This document shows positions 7,687 through 17,804 of a DNA stretch of 64,000 bases, piece by piece. The first letter of the stretch is position 1, and each line of letters opens with the position of its first letter. Made by a program: the position numbers and the translations under genes. The DNA is from Acidobacteriota bacterium (GTDB taxonomy: Bacteria > Acidobacteriota > Terriglobia > Acidiferrales > UBA7541), in assembly GCA_016201285.1 (NCBI GenBank), contig JACQDE010000019.1:1-64000 (forward strand). Reading direction: 5' to 3'. The notes below the pieces were generated by a model. That model did no database searches and was not told the DNA's origin. It saw nothing but the letters and a program-made list of their open reading frames with translations.

Positions 7687-10232
7687 GATCCCATCCCCTG
7701 CTCGAGCGCCAGCACGCGACGGAGCTGCTTGAGCAGCGGCTGCTGCCAGGACTGCTGCTTGTGCAGCAGCATCTCCGTGTGGTTGAGAAGAAAGGCCGCC
7801 TCTTTCCGGGTGAGGTCCTTGCCCGTCAGGACGAACACCGGCAGGTTTGCGGTGCGCGGGTTGCTGCGCCACTCGGAGAGCAGCTCGATGCCGCTTACGC
7901 ACGGGAGCACCAGATCGAGAAGCACCAGGTCGGGAAGCGTGGTGGCCACCCAATCGCGGGCCTGCTGGCCATCCGCGGCGCTGGCGTAGGGGAGCCCCTC
8001 AGAAGCGAGCAATTCGCCAATGACCTCGCGGGTCGCCGCATCGTCCTCCACCAGCAGGATGGGCCGCGCGGGTACGCTCACGCCGCGGCGGGCCAGGCAG
8101 CGGCGCACCGCCGTGAGCAGCGCTGACTTGTCCACCGGCTTGACCAGGTAATCGTCCGCGCCGAGGGCAATTCCCACGCCGGGCTGGTCCACCACGCTGA
8201 CAATGAGGACGGGAATGTGCGCCACCGTGGAGTCCGCGCGCAGCCGCGACAGCACTTCCCAGCCATTGACCGGCTTCATCAGGATGTCCAGCGTGATGGC
8301 CGCCGGCTGCAGTTCGGCGGCCATTTTCAGCGCTCGCTCGCTCTTGCCACAGTGCTCCACGCGATAGCCCGCCGTGGTGAGCTGGGACCGGATCAAATGC
8401 GCCGCCAGCGGGTCGTCCTCCACAATGAGGATCAGCGGCGGCTCGGTGGCGAAGATCTCCTGCGGCGCCTGCGCGACGAACTCCTGCGCGGGCAGGCGGA
8501 AAAAGAAACCGCTTCCTTTTCCCGGCTCGCTTTGCACTTCCAACCGGCTGCCGTGCAGCTCCACCAGGCGGCTGGTGATGGCCAGCCCCAACCCGGTGCC
8601 TTCTTCGCTGGCCTGGCCAGCACTGCGCAAGCGGTAGAAGGCTTCAAAGATACGCTGCTGTTCTTCCAGGGGAATGCCCGGCCCGGTGTCGCGCACCTCC
8701 ACGCGGACGGCACCGCCCTCCGGGCGAGCGGTCAGCTCGATGCTTCCGCCGTCGGGAGTGAACTTCACCGCATTGCCGAGCAGGTTCAGCAGGATCTGGC
8801 GGAACCGCGTGGCATCGGCGCGCAAGGCCAGCCCCGGCTCGGTGCGCTGCAAAAGCGTGTGCGATCTTCTGGCCGCGAGCGGCTGAATGGTTTCCAGCGC
8901 TTCGGAGAAAACCGCCTCCACGGAAATATTCTCCGGGGCCAGCTCAAGCCGCCCGGCTTCCATGCGGGAGAGGTCGAGGATGTCGTTGATGAGCTTGAGC
9001 AGGTGCTGGCCGCCGTTGCGGACGTGGCCCAGGTAGCGCCGCTGGCGGTCGTTGAGCGGGCCGTAGTTTTCGTCGCCCAGCAATTCGGAAAAACCCATCA
9101 CCGCGTTGAGCGGCGTGCGCAGTTCGTGGCTCATGGTGGAGAGGAACTGGTCCTTAAAGCGGTTGGAGCGTTCGGCCTCTTCTTTCGCCCGGAGAATGGC
9201 GCCCTCGGCCCGCTTGCGTTCGGTGATGTCCGCCAACGCGAGCAGGATCAGTTGCGTGTGGTTGCCCTGGTGATAGAGCTTGCGGGCGTTCAGCAGTAAC
9301 GTCCGCCGCCCGAGCCTGGGGAACTCGTGCTCAACTTCGAAATCGTGGAAATGACCGTTTTGGGGAAGAATGTTTTCCAAAGACGCGCGGAGCTGCGGGA
9401 GATTCCATTGTCCCGCGCCGAGGTCGCAGAGATGCCGGCCGAGCGTCTCCGACTCGGTGGCCTGAAAGAATTCGTAGAAGGAGCGGTTGGCGGAGACCAC
9501 GCGCAGGTCGCCGCGCAGCACCAGAAGCGGCTCGCGTACCGTGTCCACGATGCTTTCCGCGTAGGCCCGCGCGTCCCGGGCTTCTATTTCCGCCTGCTGG
9601 GTGCGATGAATTTGCCGCTGGACCAAATGGAAGCAGAAGACAAAGAGCAGGACAGCCAGAAGCGACGAAACCGAAGAAACGAGAATCGCCAGCCGGGCGC
9701 CAGCGCCAGCCGCTCCCGTGCGGACTTTGAGCAATTGCCGTTCTTCCTCCTCCATCTCCGCAAACACGGCCCGGATTTCGTCCATCAGCTTCTTGCCCCT
9801 TCCGGAGGCCACTTGCGCGACGGCCGCGTCGAATCCCTTCCGCCGACGAATTTCCAGGCCCACCTTCATCTCCGCGATGAACTGCGGCACGAGAAGTTCG
9901 AGGTGGTCCAGGCGTTTCTGCTGGCGTGGATTGTCAGCGGTCAATTGTCGAAGCCGGTCGAGTTCCGTCGGAACTTCCGGGAGGGCGTGCTCGTAGGGCT
10001 CGAGATATCTTGGGTCGCCTGTCAGCACGAAGCCGCGGGTTCCCGTCTGGATGTCGAGCAGAGTGATCAACCCTGAGTCGATTCTTGCGAGGACCCCGTG
10101 TGTGTGGAGCAGCCATCGGGTCGTCTCGCCGTACTGGCGCAAGCTGCGGTAGGACGCCACTCCGGCGACGGCAAAGAGCGCAAACACGAGAGCGAGCCCC
10201 ACCGCGGTTCTTCGTTCGATCAGCCATCTCAC
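7683..10232 (-). CDS. CHASE3-PAS hybrid sensor histidine kinase with two receiver domains
   Basis: About 849 residues. Order: transmembrane helix near 7-30, a periplasmic CHASE3 domain (about 32-175, with LLDIQTGTRGFVLTGD), a second helix near 177-202, a PAS domain (about 225-345), HisKA with His369 in STMSHELRTPLN, HATPase_c (N-box LLGNAVKFTPDGG, G1 DTGPGIP, G2 GTGLGLAI), and then two receiver domains (about 595-710 and 720-835) with Asp in TLDILM and LLDLVLP. The second receiver ends unusually, with TGKDLTRKEAAF in place of the usual Lys loop. GTG at 10232 has AAGGAG eight bases upstream and is preferred to a GTG at 10271. Cluster with REC, HD-GYP and PilZ proteins suggests multistep phosphorelay control of c-di-GMP responses. 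Confidence 0.9.
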   Translation of the reverse strand: MRWLIERRTAVGLALVFALFAVAGVASYRSLRQYGETTRWLLHTHGVLARIDSGLITLLDIQTGTRGFVLTGDPRYLEPYEHALPEVPTELDRLRQLTADNPRQQKRLDHLELLVPQFIAEMKVGLEIRRRKGFDAAVAQVASGRGKKLMDEIRAVFAEMEEEERQLLKVRTGAAGAGARLAILVSSVSSLLAVLLFVFCFHLVQRQIHRTQQAEIEARDARAYAESIVDTVREPLLVLRGDLRVVSANRSFYEFFQATESETLGRHLCDLGAGQWNLPQLRASLENILPQNGHFHDFEVEHEFPRLGRRTLLLNARKLYHQGNHTQLILLALADITERKRAEGAILRAKEEAERSNRFKDQFLSTMSHELRTPLNAVMGFSELLGDENYGPLNDRQRRYLGHVRNGGQHLLKLINDILDLSRMEAGRLELAPENISVEAVFSEALETIQPLAARRSHTLLQRTEPGLALRADATRFRQILLNLLGNAVKFTPDGGSIELTARPEGGAVRVEVRDTGPGIPLEEQQRIFEAFYRLRSAGQASEEGTGLGLAITSRLVELHGSRLEVQSEPGKGSGFFFRLPAQEFVAQAPQEIFATEPPLILIVEDDPLAAHLIRSQLTTAGYRVEHCGKSERALKMAAELQPAAITLDILMKPVNGWEVLSRLRADSTVAHIPVLIVSVVDQPGVGIALGADDYLVKPVDKSALLTAVRRCLARRGVSVPARPILLVEDDAATREVIGELLASEGLPYASAADGQQARDWVATTLPDLVLLDLVLPCVSGIELLSEWRSNPRTANLPVFVLTGKDLTRKEAAFLLNHTEMLLHKQQSWQQPLLKQLRRVLALEQGMGS

Positions 10233-10300
10233 GCTCAACGCTCCTTCTTTCCCGGGCGTGCGGTGAAACACCCCGGCATGTCATTCCCTGCGGTTTCTTG

Positions 10301-11338
10301 TCATGGCGTGGAGCTGGCCCTTTCTGCGGCCAGCGGCGCCGAACCGCATAGCAAAGCTTCGAACTCCTTGACCAGGGCGCCATCCCACCAGCCGCGCGCC
10401 GCCTCTCCGCGCATGATGTGGAGGGCTTCCTCCGAGGGAAGAGCGCGGCGATAGGGCCGGTCGGTGGTGAGCGCGTCGTACACGTCCACCACGGTCATCA
10501 CCGCCGCGGTGACAGGGATTTCGGCGGCTTTCAGGCCGTCCGGATAGCCCGAGCCGTTCATCTTCTCGTGGTGGTGGCGGATGATGGGCAGCGCCAGCCG
10601 GAAGGATTTCAGCGGTGCACAGATGCGCTCGCCGATAATGGGGTGCTGCTCCATGACCCGGCGCTCGTCCGGCGTAAGCGCTTCTTCCTTCAGGAGAATC
10701 TGCTCGGGCACGGCGACCTTGCCGACGTCGTGGACGATGCCGGCGCGGCGCAGCGCGACCTTTTCCGCCTCGGAGAGGCCCAGCCGCTCGGCCAGCGCCA
10801 CGGAATACTTGGCGAGCCGGTCGCAGTGCCCGCCGGTGTAGGGGTCCTTGCCCTCGATGCTGAGCGCCAGGCTGAACAGCACCGTCTCCGCATTTTCCAT
10901 CTCGTCGGTGATTTGCTTGAGCTTCAGCAGCGAGCGCACGCGCGCCAGCAGCTCCTCCTTGTGCACCGGCTTGTTCAGGAAATCATCCGCGCCGCACTCG
11001 ATGCCCTGGATGCGGTCCTCGACGTTGGAAAGACCGGTGACCAGCACCACCGGGGTGAGGCGCGTGGCCGGATCGGCCTTGACGGCGCGGCAGACGGCAA
11101 AGCCCGTGCGCCGCGGCATCAGCACATCGAGCAGCGCGAGATCCGCCGGCTGGTGGCGCAATACCTCCAGTGCTTCCTCGCCGTCCTCCACGCAGGTGAC
11201 CTTGTAGCCGTAGGATGTCAGTAGCTCGGAAAGCAGTTCGCGGTTAGCGGCGCTATCGTCCGCCACCAAGACGTGAGCGGGGCGTGCCTCCCCGCCCGAG
11301 GCGGGTCTATCCGACGTGCCGGGCATGGGGTGCCTCAA
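10301..11338 (-). CDS. Response regulator with REC and HD-GYP domains (putative c-di-GMP phosphodiesterase)
   Basis: 345 residues. The receiver domain (about 21-138) has D71 as phospho-acceptor (LLDVLMP) and KP at 123-124. The HD-GYP domain (about 148-335) contains HD at 203-204 in HDVGK, a conserved HPIIGE and HHHEKMNGSGYPDG at 255-268. The family consensus is HHE..DGxGYP, so the usual Asp is Asn here. HD-GYP enzymes hydrolyse c-di-GMP with a metal centre; because HD and the GYP motif are intact, activity is likely but not certain. Residues 8-22 (TSDRPASGGEARPAH) precede the receiver and overlap a GC palindrome. The gene lies between the two hybrid kinases, which may be its phosphodonors. 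Confidence 0.9.
   Translation of the reverse strand: MRHPMPGTSDRPASGGEARPAHVLVADDSAANRELLSELLTSYGYKVTCVEDGEEALEVLRHQPADLALLDVLMPRRTGFAVCRAVKADPATRLTPVVLVTGLSNVEDRIQGIECGADDFLNKPVHKEELLARVRSLLKLKQITDEMENAETVLFSLALSIEGKDPYTGGHCDRLAKYSVALAERLGLSEAEKVALRRAGIVHDVGKVAVPEQILLKEEALTPDERRVMEQHPIIGERICAPLKSFRLALPIIRHHHEKMNGSGYPDGLKAAEIPVTAAVMTVVDVYDALTTDRPYRRALPSEEALHIMRGEAARGWWDGALVKEFEALLCGSAPLAAERASSTP
11291..11305. repeat. Small GC palindrome at the start of the HD-GYP gene
   Basis: CCCGCC (11291-11296), CGA, GGCGGG (11300-11305). It is in frame within the non-conserved N-terminal extension of the regulator and may be another dispersed palindrome. Confidence 0.4.
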
Positions 11339-11569
11339 CTCTTTTTACCGGGGATAGGGGCTCGGAAAGCCGCAGGGCGATGGCCCGCAACCTGAGAGAC
11401 TTCGCCTCGAACAGGCAATCCGAGGGGACTTCCGCGCCGGAAGGGGGGATGCGCTGAAGTCACACTAGCCAAAGTAAGTGAGAAAGTCAACAAAACATCA
11501 GTTCATTACTGAAGCGCGCAATTTCGCACAGGTTTACGGACCGGGAGTGAGAAGACAGCGAAGATCCAG
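11339..11569. other. Intergenic region with a possible structured leader
   Basis: The gap is 231 bases long. A stretch between about 11361 and 11424 can be closed by CTCGG/CCGAG and contains inner complementary pieces (GGGC/GCCC and CCTG/CAGG), so an RNA structure upstream of the HD-GYP start is possible. It does not match a riboswitch consensus that I recognise. The half nearer the kinase gene is more AT-rich (around 11470-11510) and could hold a promoter, but no clear -35/-10 pair was found. Confidence 0.3.
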
Positions 11570-14500
11570 CTAGGCAGACGGCGTCGGCGGCTTCGGCGAA
11601 TCCAGGATCTCGCGGACCTTGCACACCAGGGCCTCCCGCTTGAACGGTTTCTGGAGGAACGCGATCTCCGGCTGGAGAATTCCGTGACGCAAGATGGCGT
11701 CGTCGGTGTAGCCTGACATGAAGAGCACCTTCAGCTTCGGCGAGGATTCCGCCAGGCGCGTGGCCAGTTCCCGCCCGCTCATCTCCGGCATCACCACGTC
11801 GGTGAGCACGAGGCGCACGGAGTCGCCATAGCGCCTGGCCATCTCAACCGCTTCGGCGCCGTTCCGCGCCACGAGCGCGGTGTAGCCCTGCGCTTCCAGC
11901 ACCTGCGAAAGCAGACTGCGCAACGAGTCTTCGTCTTCGACCACCAGGATGGTCTCCGAGCCGCGCGGCAACGCCGACTCCGTTTCGCTGCGCTGATCTT
12001 CGATGGGCGCGTCCACGCGCGGCAGATAAATCTTAAACGTCGTGCCGTGCCCCGGCTCGCTGTACACCCAGATGTAGCCGCCGCTTTGTTTGACGATTCC
12101 GTAGACCGTTGCCAGTCCCAGCCCGGTTCCTTGGCCCTGCTCTTTGGTGGTAAAGAACGGCTCGAAGATCCGCTCCTGGGTCTCCCGGTCCATCCCGGCA
12201 CCTGTGTCGCTCACCGCCAGCATCACGTAGCGGCCCGCGACCACCACTGTGTGACGGATGACGTAGTCTTCGCCGAGCTCCACGTTGGCGGTTTCAACCG
12301 TCAGTCTGCCGCCGGTGGGCATCGCATCACGGGCGTTCGCGGCCAGGTTCATGATGACTTGTTCGATCTGTCCCGGGTCCGCTTCCACGCGGCCCAGCTC
12401 CGCTCCCGGTGAGATGCTTACATAAACGTCTTCGCCCACCAGCCGCGGAAGGGTTTTTTCCAAGTCGGCCAGCACCTGATTCAGATCCAGCACCCTGGGC
12501 CGCAACACCTGCTTGCGACTGAAGGCCAGTAACTGGCGCGTCAGCAGCACCGCGCGTTCCGCCGCGCGCTTGATTTCCTGGACGGCCGCGTGGGCGGAGT
12601 CTTCGAGATCGAGCCGCTCCAGGAGCATTTCACCGTAGCCCAGGATCACGCCGAGCACGTTGTTGAAGTCGTGGGCCACGCCTCCGGCCAACCGCCCGAT
12701 AGCCTCGAGCTTCTGTGCCTGGCGGAGCTGCTCCTCCAGCAACAACCGCTCGCTCAGATCCAGCGCAAACGCTACTCCTTCCGCGCCGGATTCGGCGAGC
12801 AGAGCGGCGCCGAGCAGGATTCGAACGCGGGCGCCGTCTTTGCGGATGTACTCCTTCTCGAAGGGGGTGCACACGCCGGTGGCTCTGACTTCCTCCAAAG
12901 CGCGATTGTCGAGCTCGGTGAATTCGGGCGGCGTGATGTCCTGCCAGCGGACTTTCCCGGCGCGCAGCTCCTCGCGCGAGTAGCCGATGAGCCGGAGAAA
13001 GGCATCGTTCGCTTCGGTCAGGCAGCCGTCCATTTTCCAGAACGCAAGCCCGATCATGCTGGACTGGAAAACGCGCTGGAAGCGGGCTTCGGCGCTGCGG
13101 CGCATTTCTTCGGCGTGGCGGCGGCGTTCCGCCTGATCCATGGACTCAAGCGCAAGGGAGATATCCGCAGCCATTTCTTCGAGCAGCCGGATTTCATCGC
13201 TGTCGAAAAACTGGGGCTCTGCCGCGCAGAGGTTGAACACGCCGGTGACGCGCCCGCCCACGATCAGGGGAAACGACGCCACCGAGCGATAGCCGCGCTC
13301 GATCGCCTCGTCGCGCCAGTGCGCCGTGGGGGCCTCGTGCTCCACATCATTGCACACGTAACTGCGGCCCTCGTGCAGCGCCAGCCCGGCCAGACAATCC
13401 GCTTTCACGACGCCGTCGGGACACAGGCAAATCGTGTCGAGGAATCCCTCGTCAGCGCCATAGGAGGCCGCGGGCCTGAACCGCGAGGCCCCATTGTCCG
13501 CGATGCCGATCCAGGCCAGGCGGAACAGTCCCTTCTCAACGGCAATGCGGCAGGCGGTGTGGAGCAGCAGTTGCCGGTCGCGGACGCGGACGATGGCCTG
13601 GTTGATGTCGCTCAAGACGGAATAGACATGGTTGAGCCGCCGGACACGTTCCTCGGCGCGGCTGCGCTCGATGATTTCCAGATGCAGAGCCTGGTTGGCG
13701 CTGGCCAGTTCCGCGGTGCGCTCTTCGACGCGAATTTCCAGTTCGTCGTGCGCCTGGCGCAGCGCTTCCCCCGCCCGCCTGCGTTCGGAGATATCGCGCA
13801 CGATGCCCGTGAAAAATTTCTCATCGTTGGCCGTCCAGAAGGCCAGCGAGAGCTCGATGGGAAACTCGCTGCCGTCCCGCCGGAGGGCGGCCACCTCCAC
13901 CACCCTGCCGATGAGCCGGGATTCTCCGGTGCTGACCAGGCGCTTCATTCCCCGTTCGTGCGCCTCGCGGAACCTCGCCGGAATGACGGTGGTCAGAGGC
14001 CGGCCCATCATTTCTCCGGCGGTGTAGCCGAACATCGTTTCTGCCGCGCGGTTCCAGAAAACAATGTCGCCGCCGCTATCCACGTTGATGATGGCGTCGC
14101 ACGCCGTCTGCACCACGGAACGGAAGCGCCGCTCGTTACTTTCCAGCGATTCCAGTGTCCGGCTGTTCAGCAGCGCCACCGCGGCCAGAACACCAAACGC
14201 TCCGGCCAGGCGCGCGTCGTGGTCGTCGAACCCGCCCGGCTTGTTTGCCAGACCCAGGATGCCGTGCCCCTTTCCGTCCAGCACGAGCGGAGCGAATAGA
14301 ACACTCTGAAGTTCCAGATGCCCTGCCGGCATCAGTCGGGCCCACTCGCTGTTCGAGAAGTCGTTGTCGAACACCGCACGCCCCGCCCGATAGGCTTCCG
14401 CGCGTAGCCCGCGGACGGGCATGGGCAGCGAAGTGTCCACCGTGCAGGGTTGTCCGCCCGTGTCCAGAAAGAGAACCTCATTCCGGGTGCCGTCCTTGCT

Positions 14501-15373
14501 CAGCAAGGCCACATAGCCCCCGGTCGCTCCGATGAGTTTCTTGCATTGGACGAAGATGCGGTGCGCGGCCTCTTTGAATTCGTGCACCTCCAGCAGAGCC
14601 CGCGAGGCGGTCAGCACCGACGCGACTTCCGTCTGGCTGTGTCCGGATTGCTCCAGTGCGCCGCGCAGCGATTCCTCCAGGCTTCTCCGCGTGGCCAGAT
14701 TGTTCAGCCAGTTGCGCAGCATGGCCGACGGCTGGTGATGTTCGAGAACCATTTTCGGCGGGAGGAAGTAGGAATTGTCATATAAGGTTGTCCCCAAGAC
14801 GGCCAGGGGGTGAGTGGCGAGCACGTCCAGGAGAAGGGCAGGCGGGAAGCAGCGGCAATCGTACTGGCAGAGGGCCAGGCACCGGCTGCCGGGGAAGAAA
14901 TGGTTGAGCTTTGCCTCGTACTCGATCAGGCGGTCGTAGTCGGCACCCCCTTTCAGCGCCCAGCTCATCTCGCCCGTGGCGCGAAGCGCTGAAAAACCTT
15001 CCGCCAGCGCGCGCTGCGTTTCGGATCGCAACAGCGCAATGGCGGCGTCCGGGTCAAAGCGCCCCGAACGCAGGTAGAAGTCCTCCACAGAAAGAATGCG
15101 GAGCTGACCCGCGGCGAGGAAAGGCATCACGTCGAGCCCGGCGTCGCGCAGGTAGTTCAGGATCTGCTCCGGGCTATGCGCGTCGGCGATGTACAGCACT
15201 TTTTCGTTTTGTCCGAGACCCTGGCGCAGGAAGGGCGTCAACAACGCCCGATGCTCTTCTTCCGTTTCAAACAATCCGCAAAGATGATCGCCGGGCTTCA
15301 GATCGGAGAGTGAACGCAGCGTGGGCGGAAACTCTTTCAGAGGGGTGCGCCGGTCCTGCAGAACTTCCAACAT
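11570..15373 (-). CDS. MEDS-domain multi-sensor hybrid histidine kinase
   Basis: 1267 residues with no transmembrane helix, so cytoplasmic. Order: MEDS domain (about 20-200, [16 protein letters not shown] and the ATGEMSWAL motif), GAF (about 255-405), PAS (about 411-530), a coiled coil (about 530-575), a second GAF (about 585-745), a second PAS (about 760-880), HisKA with H901 in GGVAHDFNN, HATPase_c ([30 protein letters not shown]) and a C-terminal receiver (about 1135-1255, LTDVVMP). MEDS domains are known from DcmR-like regulators and from kinases of methanogens and methylotrophs, and are thought to sense hydrocarbon derivatives; the ligand here is unknown. The HDFNN H-box is typical of kinases carrying their own C-terminal receiver. 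Confidence 0.9.
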   Translation of the reverse strand: MLEVLQDRRTPLKEFPPTLRSLSDLKPGDHLCGLFETEEEHRALLTPFLRQGLGQNEKVLYIADAHSPEQILNYLRDAGLDVMPFLAAGQLRILSVEDFYLRSGRFDPDAAIALLRSETQRALAEGFSALRATGEMSWALKGGADYDRLIEYEAKLNHFFPGSRCLALCQYDCRCFPPALLLDVLATHPLAVLGTTLYDNSYFLPPKMVLEHHQPSAMLRNWLNNLATRRSLEESLRGALEQSGHSQTEVASVLTASRALLEVHEFKEAAHRIFVQCKKLIGATGGYVALLSKDGTRNEVLFLDTGGQPCTVDTSLPMPVRGLRAEAYRAGRAVFDNDFSNSEWARLMPAGHLELQSVLFAPLVLDGKGHGILGLANKPGGFDDHDARLAGAFGVLAAVALLNSRTLESLESNERRFRSVVQTACDAIINVDSGGDIVFWNRAAETMFGYTAGEMMGRPLTTVIPARFREAHERGMKRLVSTGESRLIGRVVEVAALRRDGSEFPIELSLAFWTANDEKFFTGIVRDISERRRAGEALRQAHDELEIRVEERTAELASANQALHLEIIERSRAEERVRRLNHVYSVLSDINQAIVRVRDRQLLLHTACRIAVEKGLFRLAWIGIADNGASRFRPAASYGADEGFLDTICLCPDGVVKADCLAGLALHEGRSYVCNDVEHEAPTAHWRDEAIERGYRSVASFPLIVGGRVTGVFNLCAAEPQFFDSDEIRLLEEMAADISLALESMDQAERRRHAEEMRRSAEARFQRVFQSSMIGLAFWKMDGCLTEANDAFLRLIGYSREELRAGKVRWQDITPPEFTELDNRALEEVRATGVCTPFEKEYIRKDGARVRILLGAALLAESGAEGVAFALDLSERLLLEEQLRQAQKLEAIGRLAGGVAHDFNNVLGVILGYGEMLLERLDLEDSAHAAVQEIKRAAERAVLLTRQLLAFSRKQVLRPRVLDLNQVLADLEKTLPRLVGEDVYVSISPGAELGRVEADPGQIEQVIMNLAANARDAMPTGGRLTVETANVELGEDYVIRHTVVVAGRYVMLAVSDTGAGMDRETQERIFEPFFTTKEQGQGTGLGLATVYGIVKQSGGYIWVYSEPGHGTTFKIYLPRVDAPIEDQRSETESALPRGSETILVVEDEDSLRSLLSQVLEAQGYTALVARNGAEAVEMARRYGDSVRLVLTDVVMPEMSGRELATRLAESSPKLKVLFMSGYTDDAILRHGILQPEIAFLQKPFKREALVCKVREILDSPKPPTPSA

Positions 15374-15450
15374 AAGTCACGCAGCGGCTTTCGTGCACTG
15401 GAAAGGGCAAGCCCGGGGTCGGCAGGCATGCTCCCCAGGCGCGGGCCATA

Positions 15451-15479
15451 AATCTGACACCGTATGCAGAAGGTGTCAA
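15451..15479 (-). promoter_or_regulatory. Palindrome overlapping a possible promoter of the MEDS kinase gene
   Basis: TGACACC (15455-15461) and GGTGTCA (15472-15478) form perfect 7-bp arms 10 bases apart. On the - strand the right arm is part of a consensus TTGACA (15479-15474), with a weak CAGATT 17 bases on. Such a palindrome over the spacer would suit a repressor operator; it could also be a hairpin after purB. It lies about 80 bases before the kinase start. Confidence 0.4.
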
Positions 15480-15517
15480 GTGCATATTCATCAGTGAGTC
15501 AATCGGCGCGGCACACT

Positions 15518-16819
15518 TCATCGTCCAAAGACGCGCGCAAAAATCGCGTCCACGTAGCGAAGCTGGCGCTTCAAATCGAATGTGTGCGCGAGGGCGGCGG
15601 CGTCCAGAAACCTGGAAATGCGCGGATCGGCGGCCACGCGCTCGCGGAAACTCGTTTCCGTCTGCCAGGCGGCCATGGCGTGCTCTTGCGCGCACGGGTA
15701 GGCTTCCTCGCGCGGCATGCCTCTTTCCACGAGATCTTGCAGAAACTGGCCGCTGAAAACCAGCCCCTGGGTGGCTTCGAGGTTGCGCAGCATGCGCTCC
15801 GGAAAAACGCGCAGTTCGCCAGCAATCGCGGTCATGCGCGCGAGCATGTAATCCACCAGGATCGTGGAGTCCGGCAGGATCACGCGCTCGACCGAGCTGT
15901 GCGAGATGTCGCGCTCGTGCCACAGCGCGACATTTTCCAGCGCCGCCTGCGCGTTCGCGCGCACCACCCGCGCCAGCCCGCAGATCTGCTCGCAGCCCAC
16001 CGGGTTGCGCTTGTGCGGCATCGCCGAACTGCCGCGCTGCTCGCCGCCAAAGGGCTCTTCGACTTCGCGCACTTCGGTGCGCTGCAAGTGGCGGACTTCG
16101 AGCGCAACTTTTTCCAGCGACGCGGCAATCAGCGCGAGCGTCGAGACGTAATGCGCGTGGCGGTCGCGCTGCAGCACCTGCGAGGAAATCGGCGCGACTT
16201 CCAATCCCAGTCTCTTGCAGATCTGCTGCTCAACGTCCGGTCCGAGGTGCGCGCAGTTCCCCACCGCGCCGGAGATTTTACCCACGGCCATCTGCCGCGC
16301 CGCTGCGCGGAAGCGCTCGAGGTTCCGCTGGTTCTCCGCGTACCAGATGGCCAGCTTCAGCCCGAAGGTGATCGGCTCGGCGTGGACGCCGTGCGTGCGT
16401 CCGATCTGCGGCGTGTCCTTGAACTCGAACGCGCGCCGCTTGAGTATCTCGCCGAATGCTTCCAAACCCTTTTCGATGAGTTGCGACGCCTCGCGGACGA
16501 GCAGCGCCTGCGCCGTATCGACCACATCGTTCGAGGTGAGCCCGTAGTGCAGCCAGCGCGCGGCGTCGGGATCGCTCACCGACTCGCCGACCTGCATGGT
16601 GAAGGCGATGACGTCGTGCTTGACGCGCGCTTCGAGCTCGTTGATGCGCGCGGCGTCCACCTTCGCGCGCGTGCGCAGCGCCGCGGCGGCGCCGCGCGGC
16701 ACCTGACTCAGGTCGGCGAGCGTCTCTGTGGCGGCCAGCTCGACTTCGAGCCATTTCCTGTACTTGTTTTCGTCGCTCCAGACGCGGCCCATCTCCGGGC
16801 GGGTGTAACGTGGAATCAA
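15518..16819 (-). CDS. purB: Adenylosuccinate lyase
   Basis: 433 residues of the fumarase/aspartase superfamily. It catalyses two steps of purine synthesis: SAICAR to AICAR plus fumarate, and adenylosuccinate to AMP plus fumarate. Visible signatures are the N-terminal IPRYTRPEMGRVW, the LTSNDVVDTA region with its catalytic surroundings, GRTHGVHAEP, and the fumarate lyase signature GSSAMPHKRNP. The start is TTG at 16819: AGGAG (16826-16830) lies six bases upstream and PurB homology begins there; a longer frame to 16873 is open but would add unrelated residues. No purine genes adjoin it. Confidence 0.95.
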   Translation of the reverse strand: MIPRYTRPEMGRVWSDENKYRKWLEVELAATETLADLSQVPRGAAAALRTRAKVDAARINELEARVKHDVIAFTMQVGESVSDPDAARWLHYGLTSNDVVDTAQALLVREASQLIEKGLEAFGEILKRRAFEFKDTPQIGRTHGVHAEPITFGLKLAIWYAENQRNLERFRAAARQMAVGKISGAVGNCAHLGPDVEQQICKRLGLEVAPISSQVLQRDRHAHYVSTLALIAASLEKVALEVRHLQRTEVREVEEPFGGEQRGSSAMPHKRNPVGCEQICGLARVVRANAQAALENVALWHERDISHSSVERVILPDSTILVDYMLARMTAIAGELRVFPERMLRNLEATQGLVFSGQFLQDLVERGMPREEAYPCAQEHAMAAWQTETSFRERVAADPRISRFLDAAALAHTFDLKRQLRYVDAIFARVFGR

Positions 16820-16974
16820 GTTGGACTCCTCGGAAACCGGACGAACGGCAGGGGTAATTCCCTGTCCCATCATACCTGAATTCGGACCTGCGCGGCGGAC
16901 TGCATTGCAACCTGCCGCCCGCCACCAGCTACTCCTTCAGTGCTAGACTTCTCCCGCTTTACCGGGAACAATCC

Positions 16975-17733
16975 GTGAGCTTCTGGCTGGGGATTTTTCT
17001 GACCGCGCTGATGGGCGTCTCGCTCGGGCTGCTGGGAGGCGGCGGCTCGATCCTCGCCGTGCCGATCCTGGTGTATGTGCTCGGCGTGGAAGAGCACGCC
17101 GCGATTGCGATTTCGCTGGTGCTGGTGGGCAGCACGGCCTGGGCCGCGGCGCTGCAACATCACCGCGCGGGGCTGGTGGACTGGAAGGGCGGCTTCCTTT
17201 TTGCCGGGTGCGGCGCGCCCGTGAGCCTGCTCGGCGCAACCCTCTCGAAGCGCCTGCCCGGCACGCTGCTGATGCTGCTCTTCGGCGCGTTGATGCTGGT
17301 GGCCGGCGCGGCCATGTACCGCCGGCGCATGGAAAACTACGGAGAGGAGCGAAAACGGAATCTGCTCGTGCTCGCCGCGTGCGGCGCCAGTGTGGTATTT
17401 CTCACCGGGTTTCTCGGCGTCGGCGGCGGTTTTCTGATTGTCCCCGCGCTGGTGCTGTTCCGCCGCGAGCCGATGAAGTCCGCCATCGGCACATCCCTGT
17501 TCGTCATCGGCGCGAACTGCGTGGTCGCGCTGTGGGGCCACTGGGAAGCGCTGCACATGAACTGGAAAATACTGCTGCCGCTCGGCGGGGCGGCGCTTGC
17601 GGGGACCTTCGCGGGTGTGGCCGCCTCGCACCACTTCAACGCCGGGCAATTACGGAAAGCGTTTGCCGTGTTTATCGTGCTGCTCGGCGCGTGGATGGTG
17701 CTGCGCAACTCGGCTGCGTTTCTTCCCCGGTAA
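16975..17733 (+). CDS. TauE/SafE family membrane transporter
   Basis: 252 residues with about eight hydrophobic segments in two homologous halves. Each half begins with a Gly-rich turn (GLLGGGGSILAVPIL near 18 and GFLGVGGGFLIVPAL near 145), the internal-repeat signature of TauE/SafE (DUF81) proteins. Members export sulfite, sulfoacetate or other small organic anions; the substrate here cannot be assigned. Translation probably starts at GTG 16975, divergent from purB. The small PH-like gene begins 71 bases downstream and may be co-transcribed. Confidence 0.9.
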   Translation: MSFWLGIFLTALMGVSLGLLGGGGSILAVPILVYVLGVEEHAAIAISLVLVGSTAWAAALQHHRAGLVDWKGGFLFAGCGAPVSLLGATLSKRLPGTLLMLLFGALMLVAGAAMYRRRMENYGEERKRNLLVLAACGASVVFLTGFLGVGGGFLIVPALVLFRREPMKSAIGTSLFVIGANCVVALWGHWEALHMNWKILLPLGGAALAGTFAGVAASHHFNAGQLRKAFAVFIVLLGAWMVLRNSAAFLPR

Positions 17734-17804
17734 GGACCAGGCCCTTCCGAAGGATGGACGCTTCCGTTCGGCGCCGATATACTGCCGCCAGGAGGTTCCC
17801 GTCC

